From Ignavibacteria bacterium (GTDB lineage: Bacteria > Bacteroidota > Ignavibacteria > Tepidaquicellales > Tepidaquicellaceae): DNA of 64,000 bases. The stretch lies in the NCBI GenBank assembly GCA_016710985.1, contig JADJTX010000006.1, positions 124,001 to 188,000 of the forward strand, written 5' to 3'. Below, piece after piece: positions 29,884-38,686 of this stretch (the stretch's first letter is position 1; each line of letters opens with the position of its first letter). The notes under the pieces are model-generated. The model was not told the origin of the DNA, did not search any database, and worked only from the letters and a program-made list of their open reading frames with translations. A program made the translations under genes and the position numbers.

Positions 29884-30861
29884 ATGGAAAAAAATTATAC
29901 GCTTATAGTTCCTCAGATACTTACAAAGCAAAGAATTGATAAATACATTGCTAATTTTATCGAGAATGCCTCACGCACAAAAGTTCAGAAGGCAATCGAT
30001 CTCGGGTATGTGACAGTCAACGGAGATTTGGTAAAATCGAACTATCTTGTAAAGCCGGAAGATGAGATCGAGATCGAACTTGAATATCCTGACAAACAGG
30101 ATGTCGTTCCTGAAGACATTCCTCTTGACATAGTTTTTGAAGATGAATATTTAATGATAATAAATAAACCCGCGGGAATGGTAGTTCACCCGGCATATAA
30201 AAACTACAGCGGCACGCTTGTAAATGCAGTGATGTTTTACGCTCTTAAGAAAAATGATTCTTTGTCGAGTCTTAACGGATTTGAAAGAGCCGGTATTGTT
30301 CACCGTCTCGATAAAGATACATCGGGACTAATAGTTGTAGCAAAGGATGAACTCACTCACAGAAAATTATCCGCGCAGTTCTTTCATCATACGATCAAAA
30401 GAGAATACAATGCGATCGTCTGGGGAAGGCTGAAAAAAAAGAAGGGGGAAATTTCGAATAAACTCGGGAGAGATAAAAGAGACAGGAAGAAAGTTGCTGT
30501 GTTAAAGGAAGATGATACTGCCGGAAAGATTGCAATTACAAACTATGAAGTGCTTGAGGAATATGATTTTCTATCGCTGTTAAAATTAAATCTGAAAACC
30601 GGCAGGACACATCAGATAAGGGTTCATCTTGCGAGCCTCGGGCATCCTGTATTCGGAGATGAAACATACGGAGGACGCGAGCCGCACTCCGTTACACTGA
30701 CATCAAACATTAAAGCGCGCATAAAGAACCTTCTTGAACTAATGCCGCGTCAGGCGCTCCATGCAAGATTGCTGGGGTTTGTCCATCCAATGACGAATGA
30801 GGAAATGTTGTTTGAATCAGAATTACCGGCAGATATGAAAGATCTACTGTTGAAATTGTGA
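29884..30861 (+). CDS. rluD: RluD-type 23S rRNA pseudouridine synthase
   Basis: 325 residues: an S4 RNA-binding domain (IDKYIANFIENASRTKVQKA, residues 18-37, then VTVNGDLVKSNYLVKPED) followed by the catalytic RluA/RluD domain. Motif II reads GIVHRLDKDTSGL with the catalytic Asp143, and motif III KTGRTHQIRVHLA is present. It should convert specific uridines of 23S rRNA helix 69 to pseudouridine. Length and order are normal. The stop is followed directly by a GGGTATT repeat tract. Confidence 0.92.
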   Translation: MEKNYTLIVPQILTKQRIDKYIANFIENASRTKVQKAIDLGYVTVNGDLVKSNYLVKPEDEIEIELEYPDKQDVVPEDIPLDIVFEDEYLMIINKPAGMVVHPAYKNYSGTLVNAVMFYALKKNDSLSSLNGFERAGIVHRLDKDTSGLIVVAKDELTHRKLSAQFFHHTIKREYNAIVWGRLKKKKGEISNKLGRDKRDRKKVAVLKEDDTAGKIAITNYEVLEEYDFLSLLKLNLKTGRTHQIRVHLASLGHPVFGDETYGGREPHSVTLTSNIKARIKNLLELMPRQALHARLLGFVHPMTNEEMLFESELPADMKDLLLKL

Positions 30862-30862
30862 T

Positions 30863-31021
30863 ATGGGTACCGGGTATTGGGTACTGGGTATTGGGTATTG
30901 GGTATTCATTATCTTGTTGATTAAATCAAAACTCAACACACTCAACACACTCCACACACTCACACTCCACACACTCCACACACTCCACACACTCCACACA
31001 CTCCACACACTCCACACACTC
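30863..31021. repeat. Short tandem repeats GGGTATT and CTCCACACA
   Basis: The first tract (30865-30906) is a 7-bp repeat GGGTATT with variants. The second (about 30931-31021) is based on CTCCACACA (9 bp), with CTCAACACA variants at its left edge. They fill the gap between convergent genes. The ORFs across the second tract encode only a monotonous Val-Glu-Cys repeat and are not genes. Confidence 0.85.
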
Positions 31022-31070
31022 TATCTTAATCATCATCATTTTTGTCTTTATCTTTTTTACCATCTTTATC

Positions 31071-31565
31071 TCATTCAGAATTATTATTAATATTATTAGA
31101 AGCTTCCCAGGGCAGCTTATCTTCACGGATCTCCGGATGATGAATTTTCCCGCCGAGATTAGCGGTATAAGCCATCATGCCGTTTACGATCAGCAGTACG
31201 GCAAGTAAAAAGTATGCGAAAGAATTCGGTAGGGTCTTTGGTTTTCGGTAAAGGAAGACTGCCAGTAAACCTATTGCGCCAGCAATATCCATTGCAATGA
31301 AACTGTACAAGGCAAAATCTTCATGATCGTGGATAAAACTTTCATCTACATCTTCATAATTTCCTTCCACTTTTTCCTCGACTCCTTCGCCTGAAAGATA
31401 AACCGGTATTGTTACCAGCGCAGTCAGTACAAGTATCAGGACACTTACTTTTTTTACATCATCACTTTTTTTAAGTATGCCGATCAGTAAAACGAAGATG
31501 GCAATAGCAGAACCTATTATTGGAAAATGATTTAAGACAAGATGGAGATGAGCAGCATTCATCAT
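31071..31565 (-). CDS. Four-helix membrane protein, DUF2231-like
   Basis: 164 residues with about four hydrophobic segments. It begins MMNAAHLHLVLNHFPIIGSA, the start typical of DUF2231-like proteins, and has conserved histidines in HLHLVLNHFP, IHDHEDFALY and KIHHPEI. These could bind haem or metal; this is inference. The gene is monocistronic and intact. Confidence 0.6.
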   Translation of the reverse strand: MMNAAHLHLVLNHFPIIGSAIAIFVLLIGILKKSDDVKKVSVLILVLTALVTIPVYLSGEGVEEKVEGNYEDVDESFIHDHEDFALYSFIAMDIAGAIGLLAVFLYRKPKTLPNSFAYFLLAVLLIVNGMMAYTANLGGKIHHPEIREDKLPWEASNNINNNSE

Positions 31566-31884
31566 TATGTATTACTCCTTATTTTATTTTTTAATTTAAT
31601 TAAAATGATTAATATTTCAAATGTATGAATTGAATTTTATTATTACAAAAATATTTTAATCAGATGGTAAATGGAAATTAAAATTGGTTGTTGTGTAGGA
31701 TTCATAGTGATCTGTTTTTAAAAAGTCTTTTGGGATGGATTAAAATAGTAAAATATTTTAGTTATTTTGCACGTCAAACGTCAAACGTCAAACGTCAAAC
31801 GTGAAACGTCAAACGGGAATCGTCAAACGTGAAATATCAAACGTACTTCAAATCTAAAAAATCTAAAATCTAAAAAATCATATA
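31566..31884. repeat. ACGTCAA tandem repeats in a 319-bp gap
   Basis: The first ~200 bp are AT-rich with no gene. About 31769-31848 consists of ACGTCAA units (ten or more, some ACGTGAA), followed by AATCTAAA repeats up to 31878, six bases before the next start codon. The reverse-complement word TTTGACG fills the gap at 39.97 kb. Confidence 0.8.
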
Positions 31885-32223
31885 ATGAACATAAAAGGAA
31901 AGTTAATAGAGATATACGAGACAAAACAGGTAACTGATAAATTTAAGAAAGGGGAGTTTGTTGTAGAGTATGCAGAGAATGCGCAGTATCCGCAGTTTAT
32001 TAAATTCGAGCTGTCACAGAATAACTGTGATTATTTAGACGGGTTTTCGAAAGGGGATTTTATAGATGTTCAGTTTGATCTCCGCGGAAGACCGTGGACA
32101 AATAAAGAAGGTGTTACAACTTATTTTACAAGCCTGTCTGCCTGGAAATTACAAAAGGCTGATGACACAAAATCTGAAGAGCCGCCGCCCGAAGCTGCTC
32201 CTGATGAAGAATATCCTTTTTAA
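31885..32223 (+). CDS. DUF3127 OB-fold protein with SSB-like acidic tail
   Basis: 112 residues. The core (MNIKGKLIEIYETKQVTDKF...FVVEYAENAQYPQFIKFEL) matches DUF3127, a Bacteroidota family with a predicted OB fold. The C-terminus is a proline/acidic linker ending DEEYPF, very like the DDDIPF-type tip by which single-stranded DNA-binding proteins recruit repair enzymes. A role in ssDNA binding is inference from the tail and fold. Confidence 0.72.
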   Translation: MNIKGKLIEIYETKQVTDKFKKGEFVVEYAENAQYPQFIKFELSQNNCDYLDGFSKGDFIDVQFDLRGRPWTNKEGVTTYFTSLSAWKLQKADDTKSEEPPPEAAPDEEYPF

Positions 32224-32459
32224 TTACGAGTTACGAATTACGAGTTACGAATTACGAGTTACGAATTAAATTACGAGTTAGAGTTACGAATTACGAGTTT
32301 CAAGTTGAAAGTTGTAGCTTGAATTTTAAAAAATTGCGTAATCCGTACCCGTAACTCGTAACTCGTAACTCTAATTTGTGGCTGTAAGTAACTTTAATCT
32401 TGTAACTGATTTGAGTATTTTATCTACTTATTATTAAAAATTTAAAAACAAATAAATAA
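32224..32459. repeat. TTACGAG/CTCGTAA tandem repeats in inverted halves
   Basis: TTACGAG and TTACGAA units (7 bp) run from about 32223 to 32300, directly after the stop codon. The complementary CTCGTAA units occupy about 32344-32371, so the transcript could fold on itself. The same word occurs at 39.96 and 62.9 kb. Confidence 0.8.
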
Positions 32460-33191
32460 ATGAGAAGAGAAATTTCTAAATGGTATAGCCCGAGTTTAAA
32501 TAAAGAGATGGAAATAATTGCATATGGTGACTATGGGTTTGCTTTATTACTTTTTCCGACAGCGGCAGCGGATTATCTGGAATATGAAAGATTTCAGATG
32601 ATAGAAACATTGAAGCCTTATATAGATGCAGGCAAGGTTAAAGTTTACTCAATTAACAGTATTAACAATGAAAGCTGGCTTAATGATGAAATGGATCCGA
32701 GACAAAAAGCAATCAGACATCAGCAGTTCAATGATTATGTAATAAATGAAGTTGTTCCTTTCATAAAAAATGACTGTAACGGTGAAGTGGACATAATTAC
32801 CTGCGGTGCATCACTTGGAGCATTGCATTGCGCAAACCTGTATTTCAAAAGACCTGATGTATTCGCAGGTACAATTGCAATGAGCGGATCATATAACTTA
32901 GAGGATTATTCCAACGGATATTTTGATGAAGATGTGTATTTCAATTCACCAATGCACTACCTCCCCAATCTTAACGATGAAAACATCCTGAATGAAATGA
33001 GAAAGAGCAAGCATATTCACATACTTACAGGACAGGGAAATTATGAGAAGCCAATAGCAACAGAAGAGCTGTCCGCAATTTTAAACTCAAAGAATGTTCC
33101 AAATCACGCTGAGCTTTGGGGATTTGATGTGCCGCATGACTGGCCGACCTGGAGAAAGATGATTCCGTATATTATTGAGACGAAGTTTTAA
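32460..33191 (+). CDS. Esterase-family alpha/beta hydrolase
   Basis: 243 residues. The N-terminus RREISKWYSPSLNKEMEI and the nucleophile elbow TCGASLGALHC (GxSxG) are typical of the putative esterase (EstA/D) family, with the catalytic His in VPHDWPTW and a probable acidic residue near TGQGNYE. No signal peptide is seen, so a cytoplasmic carboxylesterase is likely. Substrate unknown. Confidence 0.78.
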   Translation: MRREISKWYSPSLNKEMEIIAYGDYGFALLLFPTAAADYLEYERFQMIETLKPYIDAGKVKVYSINSINNESWLNDEMDPRQKAIRHQQFNDYVINEVVPFIKNDCNGEVDIITCGASLGALHCANLYFKRPDVFAGTIAMSGSYNLEDYSNGYFDEDVYFNSPMHYLPNLNDENILNEMRKSKHIHILTGQGNYEKPIATEELSAILNSKNVPNHAELWGFDVPHDWPTWRKMIPYIIETKF

Positions 33192-33301
33192 TGAGGGTAT
33201 TGGGTATTGGGTAGTGAGTAGTGTGTATTGAGTATTATTTTAGAAGTGTTAAATCATTCCCAGTCTCGTAAATATTGATCCCGTAAACAAAGAATATTAT
33301 T
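33192..33301. repeat. GGGTATT-type tandem repeats
   Basis: GGGTATT units with GTAGTGA variants span about 33196-33238, immediately after the esterase stop; same word as at 30865. Confidence 0.65.
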
Positions 33302-33499
33302 ATGCTAACAATAAAAGAAGAGGTAAGACAAATTATCGAAAAGCTTCCGGATGATTGTTCACCAGAGGATATTCAATATCATTTATATGTACTTCAGAAA
33401 ATTGAAAATGGTTTGAAACATGTTAAGGAAGGAAGAGTAATTTCCCATGAGGACTTAGAAAAGAAGATGCAAAAATGGCAAGATTCAGTAAAATTTTAG
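33302..33499 (+). CDS. Small antitoxin-like protein without partner
   Basis: 65 residues, MLTIKEEVRQIIEKLPDDCS...EDIQYHLYVLQKIENGLKHV, resembling antitoxins normally encoded just before a ParE/RelE toxin. No toxin ORF follows: the next 60 bp are non-coding and then glgA begins. It may be an orphan antitoxin or a free regulator. Confidence 0.55.
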   Translation: MLTIKEEVRQIIEKLPDDCSPEDIQYHLYVLQKIENGLKHVKEGRVISHEDLEKKMQKWQDSVKF

Positions 33500-33559
33500 T
33501 TTAACAAGATTCGGTTTCTCTGCAAAAATCACAGCAATCATAAAATCATTTAATCATAT

Positions 33560-35016
33560 TTGAAAATAGCGTTCGCGGCTTCGGAGTGTTTCCCTTATGT
33601 AAAACCGGCGGGCTCGGAGATGTAGTCGGTTCTTTACCAAAAGCAATTTCTGAACTTGGTAATGAAGTAAAATTATTTCTTCCGCTGTATGGCGGTATTA
33701 AAACCGATAAGCATAACCTGATTATGCTTCCTGAGTTTGAAGACATACGTCTCCACATCGGTGAGAAGAGTGTTTTCTTTAATTTATGGTACGGAACTCT
33801 TCCGGATTCTGAAGTTGAAGTTTATTTTATTGACTGCCCTGTTTATTTCCATCGTGAAATGCCTTACACGGATGATCCTGATGAAAATGAAAGATTTATA
33901 TTGTTTCAGTTAGGAGTTATAGAAACGCTTCAGAGACTTAAATGGGCTCCGGATGTAATTCATTGTAATGACTGGCAGACTAGTCTGATCCCTGTCTATC
34001 TTAAAACAAATTACAAATGGGATAAGCTTTTCGAAAACACTTCAACACTTTTATCAATTCATAATATAGGTTATCAGGGAAGGTTCTCAAAAAACTCAAT
34101 TGAGAATGCGGGATTATCTTACTCCGAATTTTATCACGGAGGTCCGTACGAACTCGACGGTACGTTTTGTTTTCTGAAAGCGGGAATTCTTTTTTCTGAA
34201 ATCATTACTACTGTCAGCCCTACTTATGCAAAGGAAATTCAGACAAAGGAATTCGGAGCGGGAATGGAAGGGGTTTTGAGTACGCGCAAAGATGATCTCT
34301 ACGGGGTTTTGAACGGCATTGATACAAACATATGGAATCCGAAAACTGATAATTTTATTCCATACAATTACTCTAAAAAAAGCATAAAAAATAAAATTAA
34401 GTGCAAGAAGGAACTTCTCAAAGAAGCCGACATAGAGTATAATGAAGACATTCCAGCAATCGGTATAATATCCAGATTCGCAGGACAAAAGGGGTTTGAT
34501 CTCATGCTGACTATCGCGAAGGAATTAATGGATCTGCCTTTTCAGCTGATCGTGCTTGGAAGCGGTGAAGATAAGATCGAAAAATTTTTTGAGCTGCTTG
34601 CTAAGACATATCCTGAAAAAGTTAATGCATATATTGGATACAATAACAAGCTTGCTCACTGGATCACAGCCGGCTGCGATATGTTCCTGATGCCGTCAAA
34701 ATACGAGCCGTGCGGATTAAATCAGATGTACAGTCTGAATTACGGAACAGTTCCGGTAGTAAGAAAGACCGGCGGACTTGCCGATACGGTAAAGGATTAT
34801 CACGAGTTTAATAATAAAGGCAACGGTTTTACTTTTGAAGATTCCACCTCATACGCTTTATATTCAACAATTGAAAGAGCTCTGACAATGTTTAAAGATA
34901 AAAAAGTCTGGAAGGAAATTATTCAGAGAGGAATGAAGGAAGATTTTTCGTGGAAGCATTCGGCTAAGGAGTATGTGAGATTGTATGGGAAAGCGTCTCG
35001 GGTGAAGGATTTGTAA
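33560..35016 (+). pseudogene. glgA: Glycogen synthase (GT5), one frameshift near the start
   Basis: About 486 codons. The start is a TTG at 33560 (LKIAFAASECFPYV), which reads into the KTGGLGDVVGSLPKA motif only if one A is added to the AAAA run at 33601-33604; as written the frame is broken there. GT5 motifs are present: the ADP-glucose Lys in KTGGLG, DWQTSLIPVYLK, NGIDTNIWNP, SKYEPCGLNQ and GGLADTV. It makes alpha-1,4-glucan from ADP-glucose. The stop codon lies in a TTTGTAAGATT repeat. This is one of only two frameshifts in the right half of the window. Confidence 0.87.
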
Positions 35017-35124
35017 GATTATAAAGTTCGTAAGATTCATAAGATTTGTAAGATTAATAAGATTAGATATTTTAATCAAATACTGAGTCAAAGTATAAAT
35101 TTCCAGACCTCGTAAAGGGTAAAT
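35017..35124. repeat. GTAAGATTN tandem repeats
   Basis: Units close to ATAAGATT and GTAAGATT run from the glgA stop to about 35066. A promoter for the next gene is not obvious. Confidence 0.6.
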
Positions 35125-35667
35125 ATGACTGACAACATTTACAAAATAAAAACAGCTGAGGAAGAAATTTCGATAAGACGTTTTACGCCTGCCGATCCAA
35201 TTTCCGAAATAACAAATTTATTACACACATCGTACAAATTTCTGGCTAACCTGGGATTAAGGTATCTTGCCACTCACCAGGATGATTCTGAAACCGAAAA
35301 AAGATTAAAAAAAGGCATCGCGTATGTTGGTTTATCAAATGATAAGATCATTTCTACAGTAACTTTGTATTACGATGATATTGATTCAAATAATACCGGC
35401 TGGTATAAAAGAAAAGGCGTAGCTCATTTCGGACAGTTCGGGGTGTTGCCCGGATATCAGAAAAAAGGCATTGGAAATTTCATGATGGATATAGTGGAGA
35501 GAAAAGCAAGAGAGCTTGGTGCTGCAGAAATTGCTCTGGATACTGCTGAAGGAGCAGTACATCTGATCGAATATTATAAAAAAAGAGGATACAGGTTTAT
35601 TGAATATGTAAACTGGGAAGTGACGAATTACAGAAGTGTGATATTGAGTAAAAGACTTTGTGAATAA
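35125..35667 (+). CDS. GNAT-family N-acetyltransferase
   Basis: 180 residues. The acetyl-CoA binding motif A is FGVLPGYQKKGIGNFMMD, followed by ALDTAEGAVHLIEYYKKRGYR, a standard GNAT end. Substrate unknown. Only 27 bp separate it from the next gene, which may be co-transcribed. Confidence 0.82.
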   Translation: MTDNIYKIKTAEEEISIRRFTPADPISEITNLLHTSYKFLANLGLRYLATHQDDSETEKRLKKGIAYVGLSNDKIISTVTLYYDDIDSNNTGWYKRKGVAHFGQFGVLPGYQKKGIGNFMMDIVERKARELGAAEIALDTAEGAVHLIEYYKKRGYRFIEYVNWEVTNYRSVILSKRLCE

Positions 35668-35694
35668 AAATAATCTGTTCATTAAATATATAAA

Positions 35695-36837
35695 ATGGAA
35701 TCAAAGAAAAATATCCTTGTTAAACAAATATTTCTAATAATATTAATTTTGGCCATGTCAAAAAATTCTTCAGCAGTTAATACTTCAGACACAACCAACT
35801 GGGAACTAAGTCCTTCCTTCAAGTATGATGTATTATGTTTTGTAAATATACTCACGGGTGATGATTTTTATCTGACTTATTATCAGAACGAATATGACAG
35901 CTATAAAGACAAGCTGACACCGGAAGTTAAGGACGCTTTAAAAAATTTAAAGAAGAAGATCAAAGATGACGGGGGGACAATAATTTCAGCGTGGTTATGC
36001 CTGTATTTTTCTGCAACTGATGATGAGACCATTGATGATATGCTCGGTACACTTGACAATCCGGTAAAGCTTATGGAAAATTTTAAAACGACACCGTACT
36101 ATTCTGAAGAGGGAACTATGATGTTTAATTCTATTACGGAAGACCTGAAAGTCATTTTAATCTTTTTGAAAGAGAGTAATTTTTATGAATACTGGCGGGA
36201 AAATATTTTACCGAAAGTAGAAAGTAAGATCAGTGAATTTAACAAAGAAGTTTTACAGTATAATGTCATAGGAAGCGTAGAAGATCATCTTGGATTTAAA
36301 CTCTCTTCAAACAAAATTACTGTATATCTGCTTTACTATTCGCAGCCGCACGGAATAAAAATCACCGGTACAAGATTTTTAACTGATGTTGCCTGGCCGT
36401 TCTTCATTCTTATGAGAACAGCTTCGCATGAAATGATGCATCCGCCTTTTGATATGAAGAATGATTCAGTGTTAATTCAAACCGTAAGCAGGCTTAAGGA
36501 AGATAAATTTTTAATGGATAAAGTTTTGAATCATAATCCTTCATTCGGATACAATTCATTTGAAGGATTTGTTGAAGAAGATTGTGTACAGGCGCTTGAT
36601 CAGATCATAAATGAAAAATTGGGAATACCAAGAGATGCCCGCAAGAGATGGCAGGAAAATGATGACGGCATGCATGTTCTTGCAATTGCGTTATACAATA
36701 TAATGAAAGAAGAAAATTATAATGTGAATAAAGAAGTGTTTAAGGATTTCCTTATGAGAAACATTGATAACGGAAAGCTGATGAACGGGAATATTGAAAG
36801 GATCTACGATGAATTTTATAAAACGTCTGACAATTAA
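35695..36837 (+). CDS. Exported zincin-like protein of unknown function
   Basis: 380 residues with a signal peptide up to about residue 27. A single HEMMH motif (MRTASHEMMHPPFD) fits the HExxH zinc site, and E in GFVEEDCVQALDQ about 60 residues later could be the third ligand. No named peptidase family is recognised. The last codons overlap a strong terminator hairpin. Confidence 0.55.
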   Translation: MESKKNILVKQIFLIILILAMSKNSSAVNTSDTTNWELSPSFKYDVLCFVNILTGDDFYLTYYQNEYDSYKDKLTPEVKDALKNLKKKIKDDGGTIISAWLCLYFSATDDETIDDMLGTLDNPVKLMENFKTTPYYSEEGTMMFNSITEDLKVILIFLKESNFYEYWRENILPKVESKISEFNKEVLQYNVIGSVEDHLGFKLSSNKITVYLLYYSQPHGIKITGTRFLTDVAWPFFILMRTASHEMMHPPFDMKNDSVLIQTVSRLKEDKFLMDKVLNHNPSFGYNSFEGFVEEDCVQALDQIINEKLGIPRDARKRWQENDDGMHVLAIALYNIMKEENYNVNKEVFKDFLMRNIDNGKLMNGNIERIYDEFYKTSDN

Positions 36838-36855
36838 TGAATGGTCAGACGTTTT
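36820..36855. terminator. Perfect 12-bp bidirectional terminator overlapping a stop codon
   Basis: AAAACGTCTGAC (36820-36831) and GTCAGACGTTTT (36844-36855) pair perfectly over a 12-nt loop. The stop codon of the forward gene (36835-36837) is in the loop. The flanking T/A runs allow termination of both convergent genes. Confidence 0.85.
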
Positions 36856-36867
36856 AAAATCAGCTTC

Positions 36868-37344
36868 TTATTTAATCATTGATAAAATTCCCAAAGCAGA
36901 TGTAATCGAACTCTGATTTTTTTTAAAGCCGCTGCTCAGGGAACTTGGGTTTATATTCCCCAGCAGACCTGATACTCCGCCCGCAACATCCGCCATTGAT
37001 CCTGCACTCTGAAGCTGGTCCAGTATTCCATCCTTCTGGCTTGCCCATCCCGGCAGAAATGAAGTTCCTTTTAAAGCTCCTGCCAGCTGTCCTGCAACAG
37101 ATGTATACTGTAAATAATCAGTTGCCTTTATTCCGGAAAGCTGATTGATAAGATCTTTTTTGCCTGATTTTCCTGAAGTAAATGAGCTTGGTTTAATACC
37201 GTTTACAAGACTTCCCATTACATCTCCCATGCCCATCTGAGATCCGACAATGTCAGTAATGCTTTTTAAAGGGTCATTCTGAGCTTTGATACCGGTGACT
37301 AAAAAGAAAAGACTGAAGAGAACAACAAGGGCTTTGACTTTCAT
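36868..37344 (-). CDS. Small secreted protein with an internal duplication
   Basis: 158 residues with a clear signal peptide (ending GIKAQ). Two similar units are seen: MGDVMGSLVNGIKPSSFTSG and, near the end, MADVAGGVSGLLGNINPSSL, each followed by a Lys-rich helix. The composition is small-residue rich (Gly, Ser, Ala). The family is unknown. Confidence 0.7.
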   Translation of the reverse strand: MKVKALVVLFSLFFLVTGIKAQNDPLKSITDIVGSQMGMGDVMGSLVNGIKPSSFTSGKSGKKDLINQLSGIKATDYLQYTSVAGQLAGALKGTSFLPGWASQKDGILDQLQSAGSMADVAGGVSGLLGNINPSSLSSGFKKNQSSITSALGILSMIK

Positions 37345-37495
37345 AATTTTTTATTTTTAATTAACGAATATTTTAAAACTTGTGAAAATATATAATTTAA
37401 AATTTTATTTAAACAGACTACTGAATAATAAATTTGAGCAATGTTCATTAGTTTAAACTTTATGAAGGGCATAAAATTCTGCTCTCAAAATCTAT

Positions 37496-37600
37496 TTCTC
37501 ACAGATTACACAGTTTTCTCAGATGCAATCTAAAGTATTTAAATTATTGAAAGAATAATTAAAGATTTAGATCTGTGTACATTTGTGTAATCTGTGAGAG
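37496..37600. repeat. Palindrome TCTCACAGATTACACAG...CTGTGTAATCTGTGAGA type
   Basis: TCTCACAGATTACACAG (37497-37513) pairs with TTGTGTAATCTGTGAGA (37583-37599). A further AGATCTG-type match in the interior extends the arms to about 28 nt, with a loop of about 46 nt. Confidence 0.7.
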
Positions 37601-37676
37601 ACCAAATTATCGCCAAACCGGAAGTATTCCCGGAAAAATTAATAACAGAAATGGTTATTAACTTTCTTAACGCTCT

Positions 37677-37880
37677 TTACACGACAAAATTTTTTAGAAC
37701 ACGGATAACACCGGTTTAGCTGGTTTTCGCGGATTGTTAAACAAATTAATATTGGGCAATAATTTGTTTTTTAAAATTTAAAAAATATTTTTACTTAGTT
37801 ATATAAAGTTTTATCATTTATTTCAAAATCGCAATTTTTCCGTTTAATCAGTGTTATCCGTGTTCCTTTTTTGTCGTGCA
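37677..37880. repeat. ~200-bp palindromic element, copy 1
   Basis: The left arm ACGACAAAATTTTTTAGAAC (37681-37700, continuing ACGGATAACACC) pairs with the right arm (37851-37877, GTGTTATCCGTGTTCC then TTTTTTGTCGT). The middle is AT-rich and contains GTTAAAC/GTTTAA pairs. The element ends in ACGACAAAA on both sides and has no ORF. A second copy lies at 38373. Confidence 0.75.
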
Positions 37881-38038
37881 CTTAGTTTCTTAACTTTTCT
37901 TAACAATATTAATCTAAATGCATTAATATCCTCAATTAATTTTCATAAATTTAATTAAAAGAAGATCTGCAGGATATAAGTTAACTCATATTAAATTCAT
38001 GTTTTTTAACATAAACTTTTATTAACACAACTAAAAAT

Positions 38039-38353
38039 ATGACTGTTCAAATTAATACAGACAAAAATATATCGGGAAGTGATAAATTCCGTACTAAACT
38101 TATCTCATTAGTAGAGGATGAATTAAGCAGGTTCAGCGGTAAGATCACCCGAGTCATAGTTTCACTTTCAGATGAGAACTCTGTTAAGAGCGGTGTGAAT
38201 GACAAGCGATGTATGATTGAAGCACGGCTCGTTGGGCTTAAGCCGGTTGCAGTTACAAAGAAAGCTGATACAGTTGATCTCGCTGTGGATGGTGCAATTG
38301 ACAAGTTAAAAAATTCTCTGACTAAAATACTTGGACGTCTGAAAGATCATTAA
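38039..38353 (+). CDS. HPF/RaiA-family ribosome-associated protein
   Basis: 104 residues, MTVQINTDKNISGSDKF...ITRVIVSLSDENS...DKRCMIEARLVGLKPVAVT...DTVDLAVDGAIDKL, the pattern of short S30AE-type factors that bind the 30S subunit and help silence or store ribosomes under stress. No long C-terminal dimerisation domain is present, so it is the short type. It is flanked by palindromic elements on both sides. Confidence 0.78.
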   Translation: MTVQINTDKNISGSDKFRTKLISLVEDELSRFSGKITRVIVSLSDENSVKSGVNDKRCMIEARLVGLKPVAVTKKADTVDLAVDGAIDKLKNSLTKILGRLKDH

Positions 38354-38686
38354 GCAATAACTATAAGCTTTTGTACAAGACAAGAAAGAACGCGGATCAC
38401 ACGGATTTATACGAAGATAACGGATTTTATTATCTGCTGAAAAAAAGGTCACAATACTCATTCATTCATTACAGCAGGGAATTCGAAATTTTATCAATTA
38501 ATTGCTTTTAGAATAATCCGCGATTATCCGTTAAATGAGCGTTATCAGCTTTCTAAAAAATTTTGTCGTGTATTCAGTACCAAAAATATTTTTGTGTTTT
38601 TTTATGTAAACTGCATCCATTTACTTCGGAAGATTCCGCGGGAGTTAAATGATCCGTGCTGAAAATAAATTAAACAAAAAAAATAA
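38354..38686. other. 333-bp gene-free region with palindromic element copy 2
   Basis: Apart from the element at 38373-38572 it holds the upstream region of the next antiporter gene, with no identified promoter. Confidence 0.55.
38373..38572. repeat. ~200-bp palindromic element, copy 2 (opposite orientation)
   Basis: The left end is GTACAAGACAAGAAAGAACG (38373-38392). The right end (38539-38572) reads GCGTTATCAGCTTTC and then TTTTGTCGTGTA. The reverse complement of this right end begins TACACGACAAAATTTTTTAG, the same 20 bases as the left end of copy 1 (37678-37697). Length and ends agree with copy 1, with a diverged interior. Confidence 0.72.

Larger units (their letters stand above)
37345..38038. 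other. 694-bp gene-free region with two palindromic elements
   Basis: It contains the palindromes at 37496-37600 and 37681-37877, and AT-rich flanks with no ORF. It lies between divergent genes, so promoters for both are expected but were not identified. Confidence 0.6.

Noticed and set aside
30926..31126. Reverse-strand ORF encoding a Val-Glu-Cys repeat and forward ORF of His-Thr-Leu repeats
   Set aside because: Both are simple translations of the CTCCACACA tandem repeat.
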